Part shown: positions 48,951-58,585 of the stretch, one piece after another | Layout: the number at the start of each line of letters is the position of its first letter | Numbering within the stretch: position 1 is the first letter of the stretch | NCBI GenBank assembly: GCA_023229505.1 | Contig: JALNZD010000008.1 | Coordinates: 1-64,000, forward strand | Reading direction: 5' to 3' | DNA: 64,000 nt | Source of the DNA: Bacteroidales bacterium | Lineage (GTDB): Bacteria > Bacteroidota > Bacteroidia > Bacteroidales > JAGOPY01 | Position numbers and translations under genes: made by a program | Notes under the pieces: generated by a model | The model's database searches: none | Seen by the model: only the letters and a program-made list of their open reading frames with translations | Told to the model about the DNA's origin: nothing

Positions 48951-50903
48951 ATGAGTTATATTAAGTTTGATAAAAAGCAACTCGTAAACCTGGAATATTC
49001 ATTGAGCAGGGAACTGATCCGCTCGAACCGGGCAGGTGCTTATGCCAGCATTACCATCACCGGATGCCATACCCGCAAATATCATGGCCTGGTTGTGGTG
49101 CCTCAACCTGCAATCGACGATGACAATCACGTATTACTGTCCAATTTCGATGAAACAGTCATCCAGCATGAGGCGGAATTTAACCTGGGAATCCATAAGT
49201 ACCCCGGTGGGATTTATTATCCCCGCGGCCACAAATATATTCATGACTTTTCAACTGACCCAATCCCGTATAACATTTATCATGTCGGGGGGGTAGTCCT
49301 CAAACGGGAGATGTTATTTACACAGGCAACTGACCGGTTTCTTATCCGTTATACATTATTGGAAGCACATTCTCCGACAAGGCTCCGCTTTAAACCATTT
49401 CTTGCTTTTAGAAATGTTCACCGGTTGAGTAAGGCTAATATCAATGTTAATAACAAGTATGAGAAAGTACCGAACGGCATACGCATGAAGCTTTATACCG
49501 GCTATTCCCACCTGTATATGCAGTTTTCCAAAGCTCCTGAGTACACCCATGTCCCCGACTGGAATTATAATATAGAATACCAGATGGAGATGGAAAGAGG
49601 GTATGAATACCAGGAGGATCTTTTCGTTCCGGGCTTTTTTGAGGTCGATATCAAGAAAGGGGAGTCCGTTGTTTTTTGCGCCGGGACAACTGAAATCGAA
49701 CCTTCAGCTATAAAACGTGCTTTCAACAGCGAGATCAACATTAGGATACCGCGTGACAGCTTCGAAAATTGCCTGATAAACTCTGCCCAGCAATTCATCG
49801 TGAAGAAAGGAAAGAGGACTGACGTCATTGCCGGTTTCCCATGGTTTGGCCGCTGGGGAAGGGATACCTTCATTGCTCTTCCCGGCCTTACGCTCATGCT
49901 GGGTGAAGAAAAGCTCTTCAGGGCCGTTATCGACACCATGATACGGGATATGAAAGGGCCTTTATTCCCGAATTTCGGCATAAAAAATAAAAAAGCCTAT
50001 AATTCAGCCGATGCTTCCCTATGGTTTATATGGGCTTTGCAGCAGTATTCCAACCTTTATCATAACCGGCAGGAAGTCTGGAAAGTTTATGGCAGCAAGA
50101 TAAGAAATGTCCTCCAAGGTTACCGGTCCGGGACACCGGGCTATATCCACATGCAGGAAAATGGACTTATCTGGGCAGGTCAGCAAGGATTAGCCCTTAC
50201 CTGGATGGATGCCATCGTGAATGGTAAGCCGGTTACACCGCGATATGGATTGCCGGTTGAGATCAATGCGCTTTGGTACAATGCCATTCGTTTTGCTATA
50301 GAACTGGCTGAACATAATGGAGATAAGAAGTTTGTAAAAGAATGGGAGCTTATCGCTGATAAAATACCTGATGCATTTACGCAAACCTTTTGGATTGAAA
50401 AGGAAGGTTACCTGGCCGATTATGTTGACGGAGATTTCAGGAATGTCTCAGTAAGACCTAACCAGATTATTGCAACTTCACTCTCTTATTCACCACTCGA
50501 TGAAGAAAAGCGCCGGAATGTGCTTGATGTTGTTCAACAGGAGTTGCTAACCCCCCGGGGAATAAGGTCATTAGGGCCCAAAAATCCGCTGTATAAAGGG
50601 GTTTGTTTTGGCGATCAGAAAAGCCGTGACGAAGCATACCACCAGGGAACAGCCTGGCCATGGCTTTTAGGCCATTTTGTGGAAGGATATTTAAAAATTT
50701 ATGGTAAACCGGGCGTTCCATTCGTTAAATCGCTTTACCAGGGATTCGAAGCGGTTATGACGGAACACGGGATTGGAACGATTTCAGAAATTTATGACGG
50801 CGACCCGCCACACATTGCCCGGGGAGCTGTTTCCCAGGCATGGAGCGTGGCTGAATTGCTACGGATTCATGATATGATTGGGAAGTATGAAAAAATGAAA
50901 TGA
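48951..50903 (+). CDS. Glycogen debranching enzyme (amylo-alpha-1,6-glucosidase)
   Basis: The 650-residue protein has an N-terminal beta-sandwich domain (about 1-240, 'RSNRAGAYASITITGCHTRK' split before YHGLVV) and a C-terminal (alpha/alpha)6 barrel with the family motif 'GFPWFGRWGRDTFIALPG' (about 293-310), 'YHQGTAWPWLLGHFVEGY' and 'GTISEIYDGDPPH'. It removes alpha-1,6 branches of glycogen. It starts the plus-strand glycogen cluster. The 'archaeal type' enzyme in this family fits its length. Confidence 0.92.
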   Translation: MSYIKFDKKQLVNLEYSLSRELIRSNRAGAYASITITGCHTRKYHGLVVVPQPAIDDDNHVLLSNFDETVIQHEAEFNLGIHKYPGGIYYPRGHKYIHDFSTDPIPYNIYHVGGVVLKREMLFTQATDRFLIRYTLLEAHSPTRLRFKPFLAFRNVHRLSKANINVNNKYEKVPNGIRMKLYTGYSHLYMQFSKAPEYTHVPDWNYNIEYQMEMERGYEYQEDLFVPGFFEVDIKKGESVVFCAGTTEIEPSAIKRAFNSEINIRIPRDSFENCLINSAQQFIVKKGKRTDVIAGFPWFGRWGRDTFIALPGLTLMLGEEKLFRAVIDTMIRDMKGPLFPNFGIKNKKAYNSADASLWFIWALQQYSNLYHNRQEVWKVYGSKIRNVLQGYRSGTPGYIHMQENGLIWAGQQGLALTWMDAIVNGKPVTPRYGLPVEINALWYNAIRFAIELAEHNGDKKFVKEWELIADKIPDAFTQTFWIEKEGYLADYVDGDFRNVSVRPNQIIATSLSYSPLDEEKRRNVLDVVQQELLTPRGIRSLGPKNPLYKGVCFGDQKSRDEAYHQGTAWPWLLGHFVEGYLKIYGKPGVPFVKSLYQGFEAVMTEHGIGTISEIYDGDPPHIARGAVSQAWSVAELLRIHDMIGKYEKMK

Positions 50904-50910
50904 ACGCAGA

Positions 50911-50955
50911 GAGCATGGATGCATGGAAGCATGGAAGCGGGGAATTTTTAATTTG
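50911..50955. repeat. GCATGGAA word repeat between debranching enzyme and GT4 genes
   Basis: GCATGGAT, GCATGGAA, GCATGGAA words are followed by GGAATTTTTAATTTGGAA. No promoter consensus is seen. The repeats separate two genes that probably form an operon. Confidence 0.55.
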
Positions 50956-50971
50956 GAACAAGCAATAAAGC

Positions 50972-52252
50972 ATGAAAATATTAATGTTCGGGTGGGAATT
51001 CCCGCCACATATTTCGGGAGGATTGGGAACGGCATGTTTCGGCCTGACAAAAGGGCTGGCCAAGCATGATGTCGAGATCATTTTTGTGGTTCCCAAAGCT
51101 TATGGCGATGAAAGCCAGGAGGCGGTCAGGCTGGTCAATGCCAGTGATATCAACGTAAATATGAAGGAATCCCTTTATAAGGAATACTGGAAAAGGATAG
51201 AATATATGGAGATCGGCTCCAGTATTATTCCTTATGTCAGCCCGGAAGAATTTGAGCGGATCCATTCACAGAAGGAACTTGAGAAGATTTCTCAGGATAG
51301 CAATGTTTTTGCCGACCGCTTTGAGTTCACAGGTACTTATGGCAAGAATCTGCTGGAAGAGGTTTCCCGGTATGCCCTTGTTGCATCGGCCCTGGCCATG
51401 TCAAAAGATTTTGACATCATCCATGCCCATGACTGGCTTACTTACCCGGCTGGTATTGCCGCTAAGTACGTCAGCGGAAAACCGCTTGTCATCCATGTTC
51501 ATGCCACAGAATTTGATCGTTCAGGAGAAAATGTCAACCCACAGGTTTTCGATATCGAGAAAAAAGGCATGGAAGAGGCCGACAAGATCATTGCAGTGAG
51601 CAATTTCACGCGCAACATCATCATTGAAAAATACGGGATACCTGAAGATAAGGTTGTTACGGTGCATAACGCGGTCGAGCCTACTGAAAGAAAAGATGTG
51701 AATGGCAGTAAATATGTGCCGGAAAAGATCGTTACTTTCCTGGGAAGGATTACTTTCCAGAAAGGACCTGATTATTTTATAGAGGCCGCCCGGTTAGTGC
51801 TTGAAAGAGATGATAATATCCGGTTTGTTATGGCAGGTTCTGGTGACCTGATGGAAAAAATGATCCATCGCGTAGCTCAGCTGCGGATCGGGCATAAATT
51901 CCATTTCACCGGATTCCTGCAAGGGACCAACGTCGACCGCATGCTGGCCATGTCCGATGTGTTTGTGATGCCATCGGTTTCCGAACCTTTTGGGATTGTC
52001 CCGCTTGAAGCCATGCGCTCCAATGTGCCGGTCGTCATTTCCAAGCAATCCGGCGTTTCAGAAGTGCTGAAACATGCCCTGAAAGTCGATTTCTGGGATG
52101 TTCATGGTATGGCCGATGCCATCTATGGATTGACCCATTACGAAGGTCTTCCGAAGATGTTTTCAAAATACGGCAAAGATGAAGTGGAAAGCCTGAAATG
52201 GGAACATTCCGGTCTGAAAGTCAAGGAAGTTTATGTAGAAATGATTAAATGA
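50972..52252 (+). CDS. GT4-type glycogen/starch synthase-like glycosyltransferase
   Basis: The 426-residue protein starts 'MKILMFGWEFPPHISGGLGT' and has 'IIHAHDWLTYPAGIAAKY' and the C-terminal E-x7-E motif in 'SEPFGIVPLEAMRSNVPVVI'. It resembles archaeal-type glycogen synthases and other GT4 enzymes. Setting in the cluster supports glucan elongation. The next gene overlaps its stop by 4 bp. Confidence 0.88.
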   Translation: MKILMFGWEFPPHISGGLGTACFGLTKGLAKHDVEIIFVVPKAYGDESQEAVRLVNASDINVNMKESLYKEYWKRIEYMEIGSSIIPYVSPEEFERIHSQKELEKISQDSNVFADRFEFTGTYGKNLLEEVSRYALVASALAMSKDFDIIHAHDWLTYPAGIAAKYVSGKPLVIHVHATEFDRSGENVNPQVFDIEKKGMEEADKIIAVSNFTRNIIIEKYGIPEDKVVTVHNAVEPTERKDVNGSKYVPEKIVTFLGRITFQKGPDYFIEAARLVLERDDNIRFVMAGSGDLMEKMIHRVAQLRIGHKFHFTGFLQGTNVDRMLAMSDVFVMPSVSEPFGIVPLEAMRSNVPVVISKQSGVSEVLKHALKVDFWDVHGMADAIYGLTHYEGLPKMFSKYGKDEVESLKWEHSGLKVKEVYVEMIK

Positions 52253-53511
52253 TAAACCAATCAAATTATCGTCAAATGCGTTCAATTTGCTTTTATTTCC
52301 AGGTTCACCAGCCAATGCGGTTAAGAACATACCGGTTCTTTGATATAGGGGCCTACCATAATTATTATGATGATTACCAGAACAGGTTCATCATGCGCAG
52401 GATTGCCGACAAGTCGTATATCCCGATGAACAAGCTGTTGATGGAGCTGATCAAAGAGTATGGCCCCGCATTTAAAGTGAGTTTCTCCATCTCAGGCGTA
52501 GCCCTCGACCAGATCAGGATGTATGCTCCCGATGTGTTAAAGAGCTTTCAGAGACTTGCGGCAACCGGTAACGTCGAATTCATTGCAGAAACATATTCGC
52601 ACTCTCTAAGCTCACTCAGAAGTAAAACTGAGTTTTTTGATCAGGTCAGCAAGCATAAAGCCATGATCCGGCATTATTTTAAGCAGGACCCAACTACTTT
52701 CAGGAATACCGAGTTGATCTATTCTGACGGAATAGGGGCGATGGTGGCTGAAATGGGCTTCAAGACCCAGCTGACCGAAGGTGCAAAACATATTCTGGGT
52801 TGGAAAAGCCCAAATTTCATTTATTGTAATACCATCAACCCGAAATTAAAAGTTCTGCTGAAAAATTACCAGTTATCAGATGATATCGCATTCCGGTTTT
52901 CCGAAAGGGGATGGTCGGAATGGCCCTTGACAGCTGAAAAATTTGTTGATTGGCTGAATGCGTTCGAATCGAAACAGGAAGTTGTCAACCTGTTTATGGA
53001 CTACGAAACTTTCGGGGAACACCAATGGCGAGAAACCGGGATTTTTGACTTCATGCGTGCTCTGCCGGCAAGGGTATTCTCTCATTCCGATTTTTCCTTC
53101 AACACGCCGTCGCAGCTTTCGGAGAAACTTCAACCTGTCTCGGCTATCCATGTGGAAGATCCGATTTCCTGGGCCGATGAGGAAAGGGACCTTACGGCCT
53201 GGCTTGGCAATGATCTGCAGGATGATGCATTTGATAATCTCTATGCGTTGGAAGAAATGGTCAGAAACTCAGATGACCCGGAGATTCATAAAGACTGGGG
53301 TTTCCTGCAAGCCTCCGACCATTTCTATTATATGTGCACCAAATGGTTCTCCGATGGAGATGTCCATAAATATTTCAATCCATACGGGTCGCCATATGAA
53401 GCCTATATCAATTACATGAATGTACTTTCTGATCTCCGGCAGCGCCTTGAACAAGGGTTAAAGCCCGGAGAGCATCCTAAAAAAAAACTTCGCGATCCTG
53501 ACCTCTTCTAA
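52249..53511 (+). CDS. Glycoside hydrolase family 57 alpha-amylase-like enzyme
   Basis: The 420-residue protein has GH57 motifs: 'FYFQVHQPMRLRTYRF' (motif 1, HQP), the motif around 'IAETYSHSLSSL', the nucleophile region 'FRNTELIYSDGIGAM', and the acid region 'FMDYETFGEHQW'. The enzyme is cytosolic (no signal peptide) and probably trims or transfers alpha-1,4 glucan; branching by GH57 is a possible alternative. The first ATG overlaps the GT4 stop; another Met at 52276 is also possible. Confidence 0.9.
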   Translation: MINQSNYRQMRSICFYFQVHQPMRLRTYRFFDIGAYHNYYDDYQNRFIMRRIADKSYIPMNKLLMELIKEYGPAFKVSFSISGVALDQIRMYAPDVLKSFQRLAATGNVEFIAETYSHSLSSLRSKTEFFDQVSKHKAMIRHYFKQDPTTFRNTELIYSDGIGAMVAEMGFKTQLTEGAKHILGWKSPNFIYCNTINPKLKVLLKNYQLSDDIAFRFSERGWSEWPLTAEKFVDWLNAFESKQEVVNLFMDYETFGEHQWRETGIFDFMRALPARVFSHSDFSFNTPSQLSEKLQPVSAIHVEDPISWADEERDLTAWLGNDLQDDAFDNLYALEEMVRNSDDPEIHKDWGFLQASDHFYYMCTKWFSDGDVHKYFNPYGSPYEAYINYMNVLSDLRQRLEQGLKPGEHPKKKLRDPDLF

Positions 53512-53549
53512 AATAAATCAAATAAGTCCGTTTATTTTATTAATTACTC

Positions 53550-56500
53550 ATGGAAAAACCCGTTAGCCTCAAGCCCGACTTTGTATTCGAAGTGAGTTGG
53601 GAAGTCTGCAATAAAGTTGGTGGAATTCATACAGTTATAAGCACAAAGGCGCCATTTATGTGCAAGGAATATGGCGAAAACTATATTTTACTGGGGCCGG
53701 ACGTCTGGAAGGAAACCCGGGAAAATCCCGAGTTCACTGAAGATGTCAACCTTTTCAAAATCTGGAAAGAAAAGGCACTCACCGATGGCCTGAATATCCG
53801 GATCGGGCGTTGGAATATTCCTGGACGCCCTGTAATTATCCTGGTTGATTTCACGACCTTTTTTCCCCGAAAAAATGAAATTTTCGCTGAATTCTGGGAA
53901 GAATACCAGTTAGACTCTATTTCGGGGGAGTGGGATTATATTGAGCCCGTGATGTTTGGATATGGCGCTGCAAAGGTAATTGAGAATTTTTACGAATATC
54001 ATTTTACGGCACGGGAAAGGATCATCGCTCATTTTCATGAGTGGCTGACAGGTGCCGGGATCCTTTACCTGGAAAAGTATATGCCTCAGGCAGGCACAGT
54101 GTTTACGACACATGCAACGATACTGGGCCGGTCAATTGCCAGCAACGGTAAAATGCTTTACGATCATATGGAAAAGCTGGACGCCGCAGCGCTTGCCCGG
54201 TCCTATAATATAACTTCCAAATATTCTCTTGAGAAATGCTCGGCAGAGGTTTCAGACTGCTTTGCAACAGTTTCTGAAATCACGGCCAGGGAATGTAAAT
54301 ATTTACTCCAAAAAGAACCTGACCAGATTACCCTTAACGGGTTTGATCCATCCATTGTTGCAGTGCCTGAACAAATGCAGGAAAAAAGAACCAAGGCACG
54401 CAATCTTTTATTTCAGGTCACCGGATCATTACTGGGATACGCTGTCCCGGACGATTCAATATTGCTCCTGAACAGTGGCAGATATGAATTCAGGAATAAA
54501 GGTATCGACTTGTTCATTGACAGCCTGGGGGAACTCAATAAGATAGCTGGGAAACCAATCCTGGCCTTCATTATGGTTCCCGGAAACATTGCCGGTTCAA
54601 ACAAGGAATTACTTGACCGCTTGCAGGGCTATTCAGGGAATGAACCACTATCTCATAAATACCTTACACATTCTATATACCATGAGGAATATGACCCGGT
54701 GCTCATACGGATCAAGGAAGCCGGTCTGAAAAACGAACCCGGTGACAGGGTCAGGATCGTTTTCACTCCTGCATACCTGAATGGTCATGATGGTATTTTC
54801 AACCTGCCTTATTATGAACTTCTTCCCGGATTTGATCTGACAGTTTTCCCTTCTTATTATGAACCCTGGGGTTATACACCCCTGGAAAGTGCTGCTTTTG
54901 GGATCCCGACCATTACAACAAGTCTTGCAGGTTTTGGATTATGGGTACAGTCTCTTCGTAAAAAAAATGACGGAGCTATCAAGGTTATCGATAGGAATGA
55001 TAACAATGTTGCGGAAGTTTTATCCGAGATGACCGGTTTTATCCAGGCTTTCACCCTTAAGAACGTCAAGGAAATAAAACAACTGCGCCTGTTAGCCGCT
55101 GAACTGACGAGAACTGCCTCATGGCAGGAGTTTTTCGGGTATTACAGGAAAGCATATTCCTTTGCACTTAATAAATCGGATGAAAGATTTGAATTATTTC
55201 GTGACAAAAGGCAGCATCAGGCATATTTCCTAAAAGACATTCCAGTCGAGCAAAAGCCCATCTGGAACAGGGTTGTCGTTGAACCTTCCATTCCCCAGAA
55301 ACTTGAAAAGCTTGCCATCCTTGCCCAAAATTTATGGTGGACCTGGAACTATGAGGCTGAAGAGCTATATGAGCAAATTGACCCGGAGCTATGGCGGCAA
55401 TCGGGAAGGAATCCCCGTATCCTGGCTGAATTGTTGAATATCAATAGGCTGAAAACGCTTGAAAAGGACGCTGACTTCATTCTTAAGATTGATGCGGTTT
55501 ACAAAAAGTTCGAAAATTACATGGCTGAAGCTAAAAATAAGCCCCAGGAAAAGATTGCCTACTTCAGCATGGAGTTTGGGCTGTATGATAATATAAAGAC
55601 ATATTCCGGCGGATTAGGGATCCTTGCGGGAGATTACCTTAAAGAAGCCAGCGATTCGAACAAAAATCTGATCGGGGTTGGGCTACTATACCGCTATGGC
55701 TATTTCCAGCAAAGCATTTCCCTTTTTGGCGACCAAATTGCCGAATACAACCGGCAAAAGTTTTCACACCTGCCGCTGACCCGTATTATAAATAGCAAAG
55801 GTGAACTGATGAAGGTCAGTATGGCCTTGCCGGGAAGGAACCTTTATGCCCAGGTATGGGAGGCCAATGTGGGAAGGATCAAGCTGTACCTGCTCGATAC
55901 CGATATTTCAGACAATTCCCTTACCGACAGGGCCGTCACCCATCATCTCTATGGGGGCGACCAGGAAAACCGGTTTAAGCAGGAGTTACTCCTGGGCGTT
56001 GGGGGTATCCGGTTAATGAAGGAGCTTGGCATAGAAGCAGATGTTTATCACTGTAACGAAGGTCATGCTGCTTTTCTAAGCCTTGAAAGGTTAAGGATAC
56101 TGGTCCAGGAACATGGACTAACCTTTCACCAGGCCATTGAGGTCGTCAGATCCTCTTCGCTTTTTACCACGCATACACCGGTACCGGCAGGCCATGACTC
56201 GTTTGACGAGGACCTGATGAGAACTTATATTTCACATTATCCTGAACGGCTGAACATTACCTGGCAGGAATTCATGAACCTGGGAAAATTCCGGGAAAAC
56301 GATCCCACAGAAAAATTTTCCATGAGCGTGCTGGCCGTAAAAATGTCGCAGGAGGTCAATGGCGTGAGTAAAATTCATGGACGTGTATCGAATGAAATGT
56401 TCCAGGGGCTTTTCGAAGGGTATTATCCTTATGAATTGCATATCGGGTATGTAACCAACGGGGTTCACCACCCTACCTGGACCGGCAGCCATTGGATCGA

Positions 56501-57788
56501 CCTTTATAAAAAACATTTCGGAGAGGAGTACCTTACCCATCAGTCTGACGTCAAATATTGGGAAAAGATAAGGAATGTGCCCGACAAGGAGATATGGACT
56601 CTGCGCAACTATTACCGGAAAGACCTGATCAATTATCTCCGTGAAAAGCTGACTGATGAACTTACCCGCCGGCAGGAGAACCCGAAAGTCAAGCTGAAAA
56701 TGATTGACTCGCTCGATGAGAATGCCCTGACCATTTGTTTTGCACGTCGTTTTGCTACTTACAAGAGGGCTCATCTACTTTTCAGTAATCTTGAAAGATT
56801 ATCTGCTATCCTTAAGAACAAAAACCTGCCGGTACAGATTATTTATGCAGGTAAAGCACACCCGGCCGATAAGTCAGGACAAGATCTGATCAAGAAGATC
56901 ATTGAGATTTCTAAAAGTCCGGATTTTCTTGGTAAAATATTTTTTATTGAAAATTATGATATTGAACTGGCTAAGAGACTGGTACGTGGTGTAGATGTCT
57001 GGTTGAACACGCCTACCCGGCTTCAGGAAGCTTCAGGGACAAGTGGCGAGAAAGCAGTAATGAACGGTGTGCTGAATCTCAGTGTGCTCGATGGCTGGTG
57101 GGCGGAGGGTTACAGGCCCAATGCCGGCTGGGCACTGCGTGAAGCAATGACGTATGCCAATCAGCAATTCCAGGATGAACTGGATTCTGAGACCATTTAC
57201 GGCCTGCTGGAAGAAGAGATCATTCCTTTGTTTTATAACCGCAGTAAAGGTCTTCCCGTGAAATGGATCGCCTTTATCAAGAATTGTATTGCTGAAGTGG
57301 CTCCTCATTATACTATGAAAAGGATGCTGGATGATTACCAGGACAGATTTTACAATAAACTGATCGAACGTTCCCGGCTCGTAATGAAAGATGATTTTCA
57401 GGTTGCCCGTGAGATTGAAGCCTGGAAATCAAAGATCCGTGCCGGATGGCACCATCTGGAAGTTAAAAGGATTGCCGTCCCCGATCCGGCACGCAGAGCC
57501 ATGGCCCTTGGAGATGATTTTGTGGCTGAAATCGAACTAAAACTGAACGGGATCAAAGCTGAAGATCTTGGGATAGATATCCTTTTCGGACACAAAGAGA
57601 AGGATACCGTTAAAAAGATCATGCATAAGGAAGAAATGAAATTGGTTGAATCGGCGCCAGGAATGGCGAAGTTTACCTGTAAAATATCCATGGAGAAAGT
57701 GGGAGTTTACCATTATGCGTTCAGACTTTACCCAAAGAATAAATGGCTGGCGCATCGCCTGGATTTTAACCTGATCAAATGGATATGA
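53550..57788 (+). CDS. Fused glycogen synthase (GT3-like) and alpha-glucan phosphorylase (GT35)
   Basis: The 1412-residue protein has an N-terminal glycogen-synthase-like part (about 1-560) with 'FEVSWEVCNKVGGIHTVIS', 'AHFHEWLTGAGILYLEKY' and 'YYEPWGYTPLESAAFGIP' (about 437-454). The C-terminal part (about 585-1400) is an alpha-glucan phosphorylase with a DUF3417-like start ('QNLWWTWNYEAEELYEQID'), 'IAYFSMEFGLYDNIKTYSGG', and the PLP-lysine segment 'EASGTSGEKAVMNGVLNLS' near residue 1168. So one chain joins an enzyme that builds glycogen with one that releases glucose 1-phosphate. The fusion is intact. It ends the glycogen cluster. Confidence 0.9.
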   Translation: MEKPVSLKPDFVFEVSWEVCNKVGGIHTVISTKAPFMCKEYGENYILLGPDVWKETRENPEFTEDVNLFKIWKEKALTDGLNIRIGRWNIPGRPVIILVDFTTFFPRKNEIFAEFWEEYQLDSISGEWDYIEPVMFGYGAAKVIENFYEYHFTARERIIAHFHEWLTGAGILYLEKYMPQAGTVFTTHATILGRSIASNGKMLYDHMEKLDAAALARSYNITSKYSLEKCSAEVSDCFATVSEITARECKYLLQKEPDQITLNGFDPSIVAVPEQMQEKRTKARNLLFQVTGSLLGYAVPDDSILLLNSGRYEFRNKGIDLFIDSLGELNKIAGKPILAFIMVPGNIAGSNKELLDRLQGYSGNEPLSHKYLTHSIYHEEYDPVLIRIKEAGLKNEPGDRVRIVFTPAYLNGHDGIFNLPYYELLPGFDLTVFPSYYEPWGYTPLESAAFGIPTITTSLAGFGLWVQSLRKKNDGAIKVIDRNDNNVAEVLSEMTGFIQAFTLKNVKEIKQLRLLAAELTRTASWQEFFGYYRKAYSFALNKSDERFELFRDKRQHQAYFLKDIPVEQKPIWNRVVVEPSIPQKLEKLAILAQNLWWTWNYEAEELYEQIDPELWRQSGRNPRILAELLNINRLKTLEKDADFILKIDAVYKKFENYMAEAKNKPQEKIAYFSMEFGLYDNIKTYSGGLGILAGDYLKEASDSNKNLIGVGLLYRYGYFQQSISLFGDQIAEYNRQKFSHLPLTRIINSKGELMKVSMALPGRNLYAQVWEANVGRIKLYLLDTDISDNSLTDRAVTHHLYGGDQENRFKQELLLGVGGIRLMKELGIEADVYHCNEGHAAFLSLERLRILVQEHGLTFHQAIEVVRSSSLFTTHTPVPAGHDSFDEDLMRTYISHYPERLNITWQEFMNLGKFRENDPTEKFSMSVLAVKMSQEVNGVSKIHGRVSNEMFQGLFEGYYPYELHIGYVTNGVHHPTWTGSHWIDLYKKHFGEEYLTHQSDVKYWEKIRNVPDKEIWTLRNYYRKDLINYLREKLTDELTRRQENPKVKLKMIDSLDENALTICFARRFATYKRAHLLFSNLERLSAILKNKNLPVQIIYAGKAHPADKSGQDLIKKIIEISKSPDFLGKIFFIENYDIELAKRLVRGVDVWLNTPTRLQEASGTSGEKAVMNGVLNLSVLDGWWAEGYRPNAGWALREAMTYANQQFQDELDSETIYGLLEEEIIPLFYNRSKGLPVKWIAFIKNCIAEVAPHYTMKRMLDDYQDRFYNKLIERSRLVMKDDFQVAREIEAWKSKIRAGWHHLEVKRIAVPDPARRAMALGDDFVAEIELKLNGIKAEDLGIDILFGHKEKDTVKKIMHKEEMKLVESAPGMAKFTCKISMEKVGVYHYAFRLYPKNKWLAHRLDFNLIKWI

Positions 57789-57793
57789 TCCTT

Positions 57794-57823
57794 ATTGTAT
57801 TAAGCACATTATTAGTAAATTTG
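57794..57823 (+). promoter_or_regulatory. Putative fabG-like gene promoter
   Basis: ATTG, 18 nt, TAAATTTG (57816-57823), with the ATG 15 nt downstream. It separates this gene from the glycogen cluster. Confidence 0.5.
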
Positions 57824-57837
57824 ATAAAAAAAGATAT

Positions 57838-58581
57838 ATGCTGTTAAAAGATAAAACCGCCCTTATCACAGGAGCCGCCCGTGGAATCGGACGGGCGATC
57901 GCCTTGCAGTTCGCCGCTGAAGGTGCCGATATTGCTTTTACTGACCTGAAGGTCGATGAAAATATGGAAAGCCTTGAAAGAGAGATCGAATTACTTGGAA
58001 GAAAAGGAAAAGGCTATGCATCTGACGCAAGCGATTTCCTGAGTGCTGAAACCGTGGTCGACCAGATCGCACAGGACTTTGGCAGGATCGATATCCTGGT
58101 GAACAATGCCGGCATTACCCGTGATAATCTCCTGATGCGTATGACAGAAGCTGATTGGGACCTGGTCATAAAAGTAAACCTGAAATCAGTTTTCAGCATG
58201 ACCAGGGCCATCCAGAAACATATGCTGAAGCAACGTTTTGGCTCTATCATCAACATGAGCTCGGTGGTTGGTCTGAACGGAAATGCCGGCCAGTCAAATT
58301 ATTCGGCATCCAAGGCCGGCCTGATCGGTTTTACCAAGTCAATAGCACAGGAGTTAGGGTCCCGCAATATCCGCTGTAATGCGATCGCTCCGGGCTTTAT
58401 CGAGACTGAAATGACGGCCCGGCTTCCCCAGGAAGCAAGGGAGGCCTGGATCAAGGAGATACCACTCAAAAGAGGCGGCAAACCTGAAGATGTTGCCCAT
58501 ATGGCCTTATTCCTGGCTTCGGATCTGTCGGATTACGTGACCGGTCAGGTGATCAGTGTTTGTGGAGGAATGAATACCTGA
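57838..58581 (+). CDS. fabG: 3-oxoacyl-ACP reductase (SDR family)
   Basis: The 247-residue SDR protein has 'LITGAARGIGRAIALQFA' (NADPH motif), 'LVNNAGITRDNLLMRM', the catalytic Ser near 'INMSSVVGLNGNAGQ' and 'YSASKAGLIGFTKS' (YxxxK). It matches FabG, the reductase of the fatty-acid elongation cycle, in length and in the 'GITRDNLLMRM' segment. No other fab gene is adjacent, so a different SDR role cannot be excluded. Confidence 0.92.
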   Translation: MLLKDKTALITGAARGIGRAIALQFAAEGADIAFTDLKVDENMESLEREIELLGRKGKGYASDASDFLSAETVVDQIAQDFGRIDILVNNAGITRDNLLMRMTEADWDLVIKVNLKSVFSMTRAIQKHMLKQRFGSIINMSSVVGLNGNAGQSNYSASKAGLIGFTKSIAQELGSRNIRCNAIAPGFIETEMTARLPQEAREAWIKEIPLKRGGKPEDVAHMALFLASDLSDYVTGQVISVCGGMNT

Positions 58582-58585
58582 TTTG

